This document shows, piece by piece, positions 27,659-36,045 of a DNA stretch of 64,000 nucleotides. A program made the position numbers and the translations under genes. The DNA is from Paracoccus shandongensis. GTDB lineage: Bacteria > Pseudomonadota > Alphaproteobacteria > Rhodobacterales > Rhodobacteraceae. Each line of letters opens with the position of its first letter. The stretch's first letter is position 1. The stretch lies in NCBI RefSeq assembly GCF_017315735.1, contig NZ_JAFLRK010000006.1, forward strand, positions 62,001 to 126,000, in the 5' to 3' direction. The notes below the pieces were generated by a model. It made no database searches and was not told the origin of the DNA. It was given only the letters and a program-made list of their open reading frames with translations.

Positions 27659-30442
27659 TCAAGCCTCTGCCCGTTTCGCCCCGTCGGCAATAGCCGCGCG
27701 CAGCTTCTTTTCCAAGGCGTCGCGCTTGGCCTCGCTGTGCAGCTTCAGGCCGAACATGTCCTTGACATAGAAACTGTCCACCACCTGCGCGCCGAAGGTC
27801 GCGATCACGGCGCTGACGATCTGGATATGGTTCGCCGCCAGCGTCCGCGTCAGGTCGTAAAGCAGGCCCGGCCGGTCGCGGGTATCGACCTCGATGATGG
27901 TATAGATGTCGCTGCCTTCGTTATCGAAGGTGACATGGGTCGGGAACTTGAACTCGCGCGTGCGCTTCTTGGGCTTGTCGCGGGTGGCGAAAGCCTCGCG
28001 CGCGACGATCTCGCCCCTCAGGATGCGCAGGATCTTCTGGCGCAGGCGGGGCATCCGGTCTTCGTCAAAGGGGCTGCCGTCAGGATCCTGGACCCAGAAG
28101 ACAGCGGTGGCGAAACCGTCGCGTGTCGTATAGGTGCGCGCGTCCACGACATTCGCCCCCATCAGCGTCAAGGCCCCGCAGAGGCGCGAGAAGATGCCCG
28201 GATGGTCGGCCAGCACAAAGGCCGCGCGCGTGGCGTCCCGGTCGGGATCGGCGCGCAGGTCGATGCGGATCTCGTCCGGCCCGATGCCCAGCAGCATTTC
28301 CGCGAAACAGGCCTGCGTTTCCGTCGGAAGGCCCGACCAATAGCTGTCGTAATGCCGCCCCAGTTCGGCCCGGATCGTCCGCGCCTCCCATCCCTTGGCG
28401 ATCAGCATGTGGCGCAGGCTGCGCTTGGCCTCGCTCTGGCGGCGGTCGCGGTTCAGATCCTCCATGCCGTTTTCCAGGACGGCGGCGGTCTCCGTGTGCA
28501 GCCTGCGCAGCAGCGCGGCCTTCCAGTTGTTCCAGGTGCCGGGGCCGACGCCGCGGATGTCGCAGACCGTCAGCACCAGCAGCATGTCCAGCCGCCTGCG
28601 GGTCTTCACCGCCTTGGCGAAGTCGCGCAGCGTGCGGGGGTCGGCGATGTCGCGTTTCTGCGCCACGTCCGACATCAGCAGGTGGTTGCGGACCAGCCAT
28701 TCCACCGTGTCGATGTCGTCCTGCGGAAAGCCGAAGCGCGCCGCGATCCGCCGCGCCAGCCGGGCGCCCAGGATCGAGTGATCCTCGCGCCGGCCCTTGC
28801 CGATATCGTGCAGCAGAACCGCCAGATACAGGACGCGGCGGTTGACGCCGCTTTCCATGATCTCGCTGGACAGCGGCAGATCCTCGGGATGCTCGCCCCG
28901 CTCGATCTCGGCAAGGGCCGCGACGCATTGGATGGAATGTTCGTCCACGGTGTAGTGGTGATACATGTTGAACTGCATCATCGCCACGACCGGCTCGAAT
29001 TCCGGGATGAAGGCGGCCAGCACGCCCAGCTCGTTCATGCGGCGCAGGCCCCGTTCGGGATTGCCGTGCTTCAGCAGCAGGTCCATGAAGATGCGCGTGG
29101 CTTCCGGGTCGGCGCGGACCCTGTCGTCGATCAGGTCCAGGTTGGCCGCGACCAGGCGCATGGCGTCGGGGTGGATCAGGATGCCGGTGCGCAGCGCCTC
29201 CTCGAACAGGCGCAGGATGTTCAGGGGATCCTTCAGGAAGGCGGCATCGTCGGCGATGCTGAGGCGGCCCAGGTTGTCGGTGAAGCCCTCGCGCATCTTG
29301 CGGCGGCGGCGGAACAGCCGGCCCAGGAAGGGCGCGCTGCGGACGTGGCGGGCCTCAAGCTCGGTCAGGAAGACGCGGGTCAATTCGCCCACATGGGTGG
29401 CGTGGCGGAAGTAGTCCTGCATGAAATACTCGACCCCGCGCCGGGCCGAGGTGTCCTTGTAGCCCATGCGCCGCGCGACCTCGACCTGCATGTCGAAGGA
29501 CAGGACATCCACGGGACGTCCCGCGATCAGGTGCAGGTGGCAGCGCACGGCCCAAAGGAAGTCCTCGGCCTGCCAGAAGGCCCCGTGTTCCTCTCGCGTG
29601 AAGACGCCCAGGTCGATCAGCTCGACCGCGCGGTCCACGCGATGGATGTATTTCGCGATCCAGTAGAGCGTCTGGAGGTCGCGCAGCCCGCCCTTGCCCT
29701 CCTTGACGTTGGGTTCCAGGACATATCGCTGGCCCCCCTGGCGCTGATGGCGGGCGGCGCGTTCCTCCAGCTTGGCCTCGATGAATTCGGGCACGGTGCG
29801 GGAAAACAGCTCGACCCACAGGCGTTCGCGCAATTCCTCGGCCAGGGGGGCATGGCCCGTGACCAGCCGGTGTTCCACAAGCGAGGTGCGGATGGTCATG
29901 TCGCCCGCGCCCAGGCGGATGCAGTCGTCCACGCTGCGGATGGAATGGCCCAGCTTCAGCTTCAGATCCCACAGGATATACAGCATCGATTCAACGACGC
30001 TTTCGGCCCAGGCGGTGATCTTCCACGGCGTCAGGAACAGCAGGTCCACGTCGGACGCGGGGGCCATTTCCGCCCGGCCATAGCCGCCGACGCCCAGCAC
30101 CGCCAGGCGCTCGGCCTCGGACGAGGATCGCTGCGGGTGCAGGTGGGTGGTGGCGACATGATGGGTGGCGATGACGATGCCGTCCGTCAGGGTGGCGATG
30201 GCGCGCACGGTTTCGCGCGCGGCGCGGGGGTGGCTGGCAAGGCCCGCCTCGATCGCGGCCATGGCCTCGGCCCGCGCGTCCGACAGCAGCGCCACGGTGC
30301 GGGCGCGGATGTCCTTGCGGTCGGTCAGCCCGGCAAGGGCCTGGTCCAGGACCGGCAGGAAGCTGGCGGGGTCGAAGATGGGATGCGCCCCGGGCAGGGC
30401 CGGGGCGCTTTGAGGGATCGCCGTGTCAGGCAGGTCGGCCAA
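27659..30442 (-). CDS. glnD: Bifunctional uridylyltransferase/uridylyl-removing enzyme GlnD
   Basis: This 927-residue nitrogen sensor uridylylates PII at low glutamine and removes UMP at high glutamine. Order of domains: nucleotidyltransferase with GVGGYGRAEMAPASDVDLLFL near 110-130, a helical linker, the HD hydrolase domain with LLHDIGKGRREDH near 545, and two ACT domains (about 750-815 and 855-920) that sense glutamine. The start appears to be TTG, two bases after the stop of the lipoprotein gene; the ribosome site is weak, which suggests coupled translation. murJ follows in the same operon. Confidence 0.95.
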   Translation of the reverse strand: MADLPDTAIPQSAPALPGAHPIFDPASFLPVLDQALAGLTDRKDIRARTVALLSDARAEAMAAIEAGLASHPRAARETVRAIATLTDGIVIATHHVATTHLHPQRSSSEAERLAVLGVGGYGRAEMAPASDVDLLFLTPWKITAWAESVVESMLYILWDLKLKLGHSIRSVDDCIRLGAGDMTIRTSLVEHRLVTGHAPLAEELRERLWVELFSRTVPEFIEAKLEERAARHQRQGGQRYVLEPNVKEGKGGLRDLQTLYWIAKYIHRVDRAVELIDLGVFTREEHGAFWQAEDFLWAVRCHLHLIAGRPVDVLSFDMQVEVARRMGYKDTSARRGVEYFMQDYFRHATHVGELTRVFLTELEARHVRSAPFLGRLFRRRRKMREGFTDNLGRLSIADDAAFLKDPLNILRLFEEALRTGILIHPDAMRLVAANLDLIDDRVRADPEATRIFMDLLLKHGNPERGLRRMNELGVLAAFIPEFEPVVAMMQFNMYHHYTVDEHSIQCVAALAEIERGEHPEDLPLSSEIMESGVNRRVLYLAVLLHDIGKGRREDHSILGARLARRIAARFGFPQDDIDTVEWLVRNHLLMSDVAQKRDIADPRTLRDFAKAVKTRRRLDMLLVLTVCDIRGVGPGTWNNWKAALLRRLHTETAAVLENGMEDLNRDRRQSEAKRSLRHMLIAKGWEARTIRAELGRHYDSYWSGLPTETQACFAEMLLGIGPDEIRIDLRADPDRDATRAAFVLADHPGIFSRLCGALTLMGANVVDARTYTTRDGFATAVFWVQDPDGSPFDEDRMPRLRQKILRILRGEIVAREAFATRDKPKKRTREFKFPTHVTFDNEGSDIYTIIEVDTRDRPGLLYDLTRTLAANHIQIVSAVIATFGAQVVDSFYVKDMFGLKLHSEAKRDALEKKLRAAIADGAKRAEA

Positions 30443-30444
30443 GG

Positions 30445-31656
30445 TCAGAACCCGAAGCCGCCGCCAAAGCCGCGCGGCGCGGGATCAAGGATCACCAGCC
30501 GGTTGCCGCGCAGGGTTGCGACCGCCAGCGCGCGTTCCGAGGTTCCGTCCGCACGCAGCCGGAACACCCCGCCGACGCCCGCAAAGCCCGCGTTCTGCGT
30601 CAGCCCGGTGGTCGTCAGCGCATTGCGCTTGCCGCTGCGCACCAGGGATGCGATGGCGGCCACCCCGTCATAGGCCAGGCTTGCCAGTTCATGCGGCTGC
30701 TCGCCATGGGCGCTGCGATAGCGGGCGTCGAACTGCGCCTTCAGGCCCTGGTCCGGGATCGCGAACCAGCCTTCCTGCAGTTGCGGCATCCCGATGCGGT
30801 TGGCGGGCTGGTCCCAGCGGGTCAGGCCCATCATCTGCGTCACCGGGGACCGGACCCCGGCAGCGGCCAGCTTTTCCGTCAGATAGGGCAGCACGGCCTG
30901 GTTGTTTGCGGTCATGAAGACGGCATCGACCTTGCCCGACTGCGCGGCGGCCGTGATCTGCGGGACCACCGCGTCGATGCCCGTGACCGAAACGGGATGG
31001 TTGCTGCGCCCGGCCAGCCGCGCGCCGTTGCGGGCGATGGCGGTCTCGATGGCGCGGCCGCCAAGCTGGCCCGCGATGTCGTCCTCGGCCACGACATAGA
31101 TGTTGCGCTTGCCCTGGCGCGCGCCATAGGCCACCAGCCGGTTGGCGACATTGGCGAAGCTGTTGCCTAGGATGAAGACGTTGCCGCCCGCGATCTCGGC
31201 ATTGTTGGAAAATGTCAGGACATTGATGTTGCGCGGCCGCATGGCGTTGCCCACGGCATTCGCGCCCTCGGCAAACAGCGGGCCCACGATGATCTGCGCG
31301 CCCGCGTCGGCTGCGGCATTGGCCTGGGCCACGGCCTGCGCGGTGCTGGTGCCGGTGTCATAGACGCGCAGGTCGATGGTGGCGCCCTGCGCATCGGCGG
31401 CGGCCATCCGCGCGGCGTTCTTGAGGCTGCGCGACAGCCATTCCAGGTCGGCCGATCCGCTGCCGCCCGGGGCCAGCAGGGCCACGCGCACGGGCTCGCC
31501 CGGGTTGATCAGGGGTCCGACGGCGGGGCCGCTGACCGTCTGCGACCCGCCGGTGGGCTCGCAGGCGGCCAGGACGAAGGCGGACAGGATGGCGGCGGCC
31601 CGGACGACGACGCGGCGCAATCCGGCGGCAGGCCCGGTTGTGGCGGAAACGACCAT
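30445..31656 (-). CDS. Penicillin-binding protein activator-like lipoprotein (LpoA N-domain/ type 1 periplasmic-binding fold)
   Basis: This 403-residue protein has a lipoprotein signal with lipobox LAAC (Cys near residue 32), then a type 1 periplasmic-binding fold of the leucine-binding/LpoA kind: PVRVALLAPGGSG near 56, IIVGPLFAEGANAVG near 120 and LASLAYDGVAAIASL near 330. In E. coli LpoA activates the synthase PBP1a; here that role is inferred. As in E. coli, it is divergent from rsmI-yraN. GGGAAG precedes the ATG. Confidence 0.82.
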   Translation of the reverse strand: MVVSATTGPAAGLRRVVVRAAAILSAFVLAACEPTGGSQTVSGPAVGPLINPGEPVRVALLAPGGSGSADLEWLSRSLKNAARMAAADAQGATIDLRVYDTGTSTAQAVAQANAAADAGAQIIVGPLFAEGANAVGNAMRPRNINVLTFSNNAEIAGGNVFILGNSFANVANRLVAYGARQGKRNIYVVAEDDIAGQLGGRAIETAIARNGARLAGRSNHPVSVTGIDAVVPQITAAAQSGKVDAVFMTANNQAVLPYLTEKLAAAGVRSPVTQMMGLTRWDQPANRIGMPQLQEGWFAIPDQGLKAQFDARYRSAHGEQPHELASLAYDGVAAIASLVRSGKRNALTTTGLTQNAGFAGVGGVFRLRADGTSERALAVATLRGNRLVILDPAPRGFGGGFGF

Positions 31657-31746
31657 ATGAAACTTCCCTGCTGTAAGATATCGGCGAGCTGCGGGCAGCC
31701 TAGGACCAACGGCTTGGCTTGGCAATCAGTCGGAAGGAAAACGAGA

Positions 31747-32637
31747 ATGGACATCCAGCCCCCGCAGCGCCTGACCGCCCATGTCGAGGACAGGCGGCTT
31801 GACGCAGGCCTCTATCTGGTGGCGACCCCAATCGGCACGGCGCGCGACATCACCCTGCGGGCGCTGGACGTGCTGAATGCCGCCGATGTGCTGGCGGCCG
31901 AGGATACGCGCGTGCTGCGCCACCTGCTGGACATCCATGGCATCCCCCTGCGCGGGCGGCGCGTGCTGCCCTATCACGACCACAACGGCGACCGGGCGCG
32001 TCCCGCGCTGCTGGCGGCGCTGGAGCAGGGGCAAAGCGTGGCCTATGCCTCGGACGCGGGAACGCCGCTGGTGGCCGATCCTGGCTTCCGCCTGGCACGC
32101 GAGGCCGCAGGGGCAGGCCACCGCGTCCATGCCATTCCCGGTCCTTCGGCCCCGCTGGTGGCGCTGAGCCTGTCGGGCCTGCCCAGCGACCGCTTCCTGT
32201 TCGCGGGCTTTCCCCCGTCCACCAAGGGGGCGCGCATGACCTGGCTGCGGCAGTGGATGGCGGTCGATGCGACGTTGATCCTGTTTGAAAGCCCCCGGCG
32301 CGTTAATCAAACATTGGAAGAGATGTGCGAGATTGACGCGAATCGGATTACGGTGGTGGCGCGGGAACTGACCAAGAAGTTCGAGGAGGTGATCCGCGGC
32401 ACCGCCGCCGAACTGGCCCGGGATCCCCGCATGGCCGCCCTGAAGGGCGAGGTGGTGATGCTGGTCGACCGGCCGGGTGCGGTGGTGGCCGATGACGACA
32501 CGATCCGGCAGGCCCTGCGGGGAAGGCTGGGGCGGATGACGGTAAAGGACGCCGCGAAAGAGGTTGCGGCGGAACTGGGATTGGCACGGCGCGATGTTTA
32601 CCAGATCGCGCTGGCCTTGGGCGAAGACAAGGGGTGA
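31747..32637 (+). CDS. rsmI: 16S rRNA (cytidine-1402 2'-O)-methyltransferase RsmI
   Basis: This 296-residue SAM-dependent enzyme of the tetrapyrrole methylase fold methylates the ribose of C1402 in the decoding centre. Motifs: LYLVATPIGTARDITLRA near 22-39, AAEDTRV near 50, SDAGTPLVADPG near 101-112, and AIPGPSAPL near 133. GGAAGGAAAACGAG precedes the ATG. It is followed by yraN, whose ATG comes 3 bases after its stop. Confidence 0.94.
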   Translation: MDIQPPQRLTAHVEDRRLDAGLYLVATPIGTARDITLRALDVLNAADVLAAEDTRVLRHLLDIHGIPLRGRRVLPYHDHNGDRARPALLAALEQGQSVAYASDAGTPLVADPGFRLAREAAGAGHRVHAIPGPSAPLVALSLSGLPSDRFLFAGFPPSTKGARMTWLRQWMAVDATLILFESPRRVNQTLEEMCEIDANRITVVARELTKKFEEVIRGTAAELARDPRMAALKGEVVMLVDRPGAVVADDDTIRQALRGRLGRMTVKDAAKEVAAELGLARRDVYQIALALGEDKG

Positions 32638-32639
32638 TC

Positions 32640-33077
32640 ATGAGCTATGCCAAGGCGGGGGATTTCGACTGGTCGCAGCCGGTCACGCCCCGGGCGGTGT
32701 CGGCTGCGCGTCGTTCGCGGGGGCGGCTTGCCCATCTGTCGGGAGCCCTGGCCGAGGATGGCGTCGCGCGCCTTCTTGAAGGCAGGGGCATGACGGTCCT
32801 CGCCCGTCGGTGGCGCGGAAAGGCAGGGGAAATAGACCTGATCTGCCGGGACAGGGAATGCCTGATCTTTGTCGAGGTCAAGCAGTCCGCGACCCATCAC
32901 GAGGCCGCGCAGCGATTGGGTGCGGCCCAGCAGGGCCGCATCATGCGTGCCGCGCTGGAATATTGCGACAAGGAAGGCCACGCGCCCTTGCCCGAGATGC
33001 GCTTCGACGCGGCCCTGGTCGATGGTCAGGGCCGGATCGAGATCCTGGAGCGGGCCTTCGAGGAGGCCTTTGCCTGA
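32640..33077 (+). CDS. yraN: UPF0102 family protein YraN
   Basis: This 145-residue protein has the endonuclease-like core of the UPF0102 family: GARLLEGRGMTVLARRWR-type region, GEIDLICRD near 66 and FVEVKQS near 82, matching the D-ExK nuclease pattern. The biochemical role in bacteria is still uncertain. The AAGGGG ribosome site lies in the last codons of rsmI, so the pair is translationally coupled; the synteny with rsmI is widespread. Confidence 0.9.
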   Translation: MSYAKAGDFDWSQPVTPRAVSAARRSRGRLAHLSGALAEDGVARLLEGRGMTVLARRWRGKAGEIDLICRDRECLIFVEVKQSATHHEAAQRLGAAQQGRIMRAALEYCDKEGHAPLPEMRFDAALVDGQGRIEILERAFEEAFA

Positions 33078-33164
33078 ACGATGCGGCACTTCGTTCGCCG
33101 GGTCGGCAGCCTTAGGGCATCGCCAAACGTTAACTTTGCCCCGATGGCGGGTTGAAGGTCTTTC

Positions 33165-33512
33165 ATGCAGCGAATTGGTCATCACGCGGTGGGAGTATGC
33201 CAGGGAACCCGGCTGCTGTTTTCCGCATGCGAGGATCAGGGCATCATGTGGTCGGGCGAGGGGCCGCGTGCCGTCCGCCAAACCGTGAGCTTTCCCGAGC
33301 CCTTCGTCGCCCCGCCTGCGGTCCATGTCTCGGTCGGGATGTGGGATATTGCGGGGGATGCGAACCAGCGGGCCGACATCTGCGCCGAACAGGTCACCGC
33401 ACGGGGCTTCGACATCGTCTTCCGCACCTGGGACGACACGCGGGTCGCCCGCATCCGCGCCTCATGGCTGGCCATCGGCGCGGTCCCCCATGACGACGAC
33501 TTCGCCGTCTAG
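33165..33512 (+). CDS. Small protein with H-type lectin domain
   Basis: This 115-residue protein matches the H-type lectin domain pattern: VSFPEPFVAPPAVHVSVGMWD near 41-61, then a conserved Arg (NQRADI), the GFDIVFRTWDDT stretch near 81-92 and a final Trp (ASWLAIG). In Helix pomatia agglutinin this six-stranded fold trimerises and binds N-acetylgalactosamine. No signal peptide is visible, so the protein may be cytoplasmic or surface-attached by other means. GAAGG precedes the ATG. Its TAG shares a CTAG with the convergent hydrolase gene. Ligand and role are unknown. Confidence 0.75.
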   Translation: MQRIGHHAVGVCQGTRLLFSACEDQGIMWSGEGPRAVRQTVSFPEPFVAPPAVHVSVGMWDIAGDANQRADICAEQVTARGFDIVFRTWDDTRVARIRASWLAIGAVPHDDDFAV

Positions 33513-34285
33513 GCGCGGTCGAGGTTGACGGCGATCAGGCCTGCCGTTTCGTCCGGATGGGTCAGCGGCAGCATGTGGCCGGCCCCGGGCACCGTGGCGC
33601 GGCCGACATCGGCAAGGCGCGTGGCCAGGGCATCGGCGATGGCGTGGATGACCGGGGGCGTCCGCTCTCCGGCGATGATCAGGACGGGGGCGTCGATGGC
33701 CTCCAGCCCGCCCTCGCGCAGGATGTTCGCGCGGTCATGGGTCAGGGTGTCGTCGGTCGCGGCCACCAGACGGATCTGGTCGGTCATCATCCGGCGGGCA
33801 GGCGGGGGCAGGTCGTCGAAGGGCTGCGCGCCCCAGATGTCGATAAAGGCCCGGGCGGCATCTTCGGTGCGGCCCTGGGCCAGGTGGCCCGCGATGATCC
33901 GGTCGCGGTTTTCCTGATCTGCGTCGGGGGCTGCGGCGAACAGCACCGGCTCGACCAGGGTCAGGCTGCGGATGGCCTCGGGCGCAGCGACCGCGATGCG
34001 CAGGGCGACAGTCGCGCCCAGGCTGTGACCGATCAGATCCAGCGGGCGGTCGATGAAGCTGGCCGCGATCCGTGTGACGGCGGTGTGGAAATTCGGGCCC
34101 TCGGTCCCGTCCATCCACGGGCCGCTGCGGCCATGACCCGGCATGTCGAAGCCGATCAGATCGACACGGCCCTCCAGCCGCCGGGCGATCGGTCCCCAGT
34201 AGCCCGCGCTGCCCATCATGCAATGGAGCGCCAGGGCCGGACGGTCCCTGTCGCCGGGCCAGTGGCGCTTGTGGATGCCGGTCAT
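33509..34285 (-). CDS. Alpha/beta-fold hydrolase
   Basis: This 258-residue hydrolase has the nucleophile elbow GHSLG near 89-93, an oxyanion region at LHCMMGSAGYW near 20-30, DMPGHGRSG near 47, an acidic residue in IIAGERTPP near 205 and the catalytic His in GAGHMLP near 237. The substrate is unknown. The ATG overlaps the stop of the upstream isomerase gene (ATGA), so the two proteins are made together and may act in one pathway. Confidence 0.88.
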   Translation of the reverse strand: MTGIHKRHWPGDRDRPALALHCMMGSAGYWGPIARRLEGRVDLIGFDMPGHGRSGPWMDGTEGPNFHTAVTRIAASFIDRPLDLIGHSLGATVALRIAVAAPEAIRSLTLVEPVLFAAAPDADQENRDRIIAGHLAQGRTEDAARAFIDIWGAQPFDDLPPPARRMMTDQIRLVAATDDTLTHDRANILREGGLEAIDAPVLIIAGERTPPVIHAIADALATRLADVGRATVPGAGHMLPLTHPDETAGLIAVNLDRA

Positions 34286-34881
34286 AGCGTGGCGAGGTGC
34301 CGGTCAAGGAAATCCAGCCGGTCCTGGCCCCAGAACTTCTGCCCGCTGTCCCGCACCACATAGAAGGGCGATCCGAAGACCCCGGCCTCGACCGCCTGTT
34401 CCAGGTTGCGGCCATAGGTTTCGGCGCCGACGAACAGCCCCGTGTCGGCCAGGGCGGGGTCGAAGCCATGCGCGCCCAGGATGTCGCGGATCACGGCGTC
34501 GTCGCTGATGTCGCGGTCCTCGGCCCAGACGGCGCGCAGGAAACCCTGCACCAGCCCGCCCAGGTCGCCGCCGCCCGCCTGTTGCGCCGCGATGATGGCA
34601 TAGGAGGACGGCGCCATGTTCACGGGCCAGAAGGCGGGCTTCAGGTTCAGGGGCATTCCCAGGTGATCGGCCCAGCGGGGCAATTCCTGCGCGCGATACT
34701 CCATCCGGCTGGGGTGGCGGCTGGCCGGGCGCACCCCGCCGGTGCGGTCGAAAAGCTGCAGCAGGTCCAGCGGCTTGTAGGTGATCGTCGCGCCGTGCCG
34801 CGTTGCCATCCGTTCCAGCCGGTCGCCTGCCAGATAGGCCCAGGGGCTGATCGTCCCGAAGTAGTAGTCGATGTTAGCCAT
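34282..34881 (-). CDS. 2-hydroxychromene-2-carboxylate isomerase family (DsbA-fold, kappa-GST-like)
   Basis: This 199-residue protein begins IDYYFGTISPWAYLAGDRL, where Ser in SPWAYL takes the active-site position of kappa-class glutathione transferases. FGSPFYVV near 172 is the conserved cis-Pro loop and WGQDRLDFL the final helix. In naphthalene catabolism such enzymes isomerise 2-hydroxychromene-2-carboxylate with glutathione; here no aromatic pathway is nearby, so the substrate is open. It is coupled to the downstream alpha/beta hydrolase. Confidence 0.86.
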   Translation of the reverse strand: MANIDYYFGTISPWAYLAGDRLERMATRHGATITYKPLDLLQLFDRTGGVRPASRHPSRMEYRAQELPRWADHLGMPLNLKPAFWPVNMAPSSYAIIAAQQAGGGDLGGLVQGFLRAVWAEDRDISDDAVIRDILGAHGFDPALADTGLFVGAETYGRNLEQAVEAGVFGSPFYVVRDSGQKFWGQDRLDFLDRHLATL

Positions 34882-34966
34882 AACGATCCCGTTGCGGTTT
34901 GCCCGCAGGCTAACCGGGTGCTAAGGCGGGCGCAATCTGGCGAATCCCCGCGCAAAGGCCCTTTTC

Positions 34967-35986
34967 ATGCCCGTCATGACCGAACCCAAGCTGATTTCCG
35001 GCAATGCCAACCGGACCCTTGCCGCAGCCATCGCGCGGCGCATGTCGATGCACCGGGGGATGAATGTCAGTCTCTGCGATGCGCGGATCGAGCGGTTCAA
35101 CGATCAGGAAATCTTCGTCGAGGTGTTCGAGAATGTCCGGGGCGAGGACATGTACATCATCCAGCCGACCTCGAACCCGGCCAATGACAACCTGATGGAA
35201 TTGATGGTGATGACCGATGCGCTGAGGCGGTCCTCGGCGGCGCGGATCACGGCGGTCATTCCCTATTTCGGCTATGCCCGCCAGGACCGCCGCGCCAAGG
35301 CCCGCACCCCGATCAGCGCCAAGCTGGTTGCGAACCTGCTGACCGAAGCCGGGATCGACCGGGTTCTGACGCTGGACCTGCACGCGGCCCAGATCCAGGG
35401 CTTCTTCGACATTCCGGTGGACAACCTGTACGCCGCGCCGGTCTTTGCCCTGGACGTGCAGCATCATTTCCGGGGCCGCATGAACGACTTGATGGTGGTT
35501 TCGCCCGACGTGGGCGGCGTGGCCCGCGCGCGGGAACTGGCGACGCGGATCGGCGCGCCGCTGTCGATCGTGGACAAGCGCCGCGAGAAGGCGGGCGAGG
35601 TGGCCGAGATGACCGTGATCGGCGATGTCGAGGGCAAGGTCTGCATCATCGTGGACGACATCTGCGACACCGCAGGCACGCTGGTGAAGGCCGCGCAGAC
35701 CCTGACCGACAGCGGCGCGACCGAGGTGCACGCCTATATCACCCATGGCGTCCTGTCCGGCCCGGCGGTCGAGCGTGTAGCCAAGTCGGTGATGAAGTCG
35801 CTGGTCATCACCGATTCGATCCAGCCGACCGAGGCGGTAAAATCCGCGCCCAACATCCGCATCGTTCCGACCGCGCCGATGTTCACGCAAGCGATCCTGA
35901 ACATCTGGAACGGCACATCCGTCAGCAGCCTGTTCGAGACGGATACCCTGCTGCCGATCTATGAGGGGCTGTATTCCAACCCCTGA
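34967..35986 (+). CDS. prs: Ribose-phosphate pyrophosphokinase
   Basis: This 339-residue enzyme makes PRPP from ribose 5-phosphate and ATP. It shows [11 protein letters not shown] near 44-54 (Asp-Glu flexible site), [13 protein letters not shown] near 102-114, [11 protein letters not shown] near 137 and the PRPP loop [10 protein letters not shown] near 227-236. The first ATG follows AAAGG; a second ATG three codons later is possible. The 25-residue excess over the E. coli enzyme is mainly at the N-terminus and in the loops. purD is its convergent neighbour. Confidence 0.96.
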   Translation: MPVMTEPKLISGNANRTLAAAIARRMSMHRGMNVSLCDARIERFNDQEIFVEVFENVRGEDMYIIQPTSNPANDNLMELMVMTDALRRSSAARITAVIPYFGYARQDRRAKARTPISAKLVANLLTEAGIDRVLTLDLHAAQIQGFFDIPVDNLYAAPVFALDVQHHFRGRMNDLMVVSPDVGGVARARELATRIGAPLSIVDKRREKAGEVAEMTVIGDVEGKVCIIVDDICDTAGTLVKAAQTLTDSGATEVHAYITHGVLSGPAVERVAKSVMKSLVITDSIQPTEAVKSAPNIRIVPTAPMFTQAILNIWNGTSVSSLFETDTLLPIYEGLYSNP

Positions 35987-36000
35987 CCTTGCGCTTGCGG

Positions 36001-36024
36001 CCCCGTCGGATGCCTCCGGCGGGG
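36001..36024 (+). terminator. Hairpin after prs
   Basis: CCCCG-T-CGG and CCG-G-CGGGG form an imperfect stem around ATGCCT. It starts 14 bases after the prs stop and runs straight into the GGATATTT element. It may end transcription from either side, since purD converges here. Confidence 0.5.
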
Positions 36025-36044
36025 ATATTTGAGTGAAGAAGAAG
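36023..36044 (+). repeat. Intergenic GGATATTT...AAGAAGAAG element, copy 2
   Basis: The core GGATATTTGAGTGAAGAAGA matches the copy at 22128-22149, differing only in the 2-3 bases between the AT-rich and AAG-rich parts. It touches the purD stop codon on the opposite strand. Confidence 0.6.
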
Positions 36045-36045
36045 C

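Noticed and set aside
27257..30673. 1138-codon open frame antisense to glnD
   Set aside because: Same reason: composition-driven open frame opposite a well-conserved gene.
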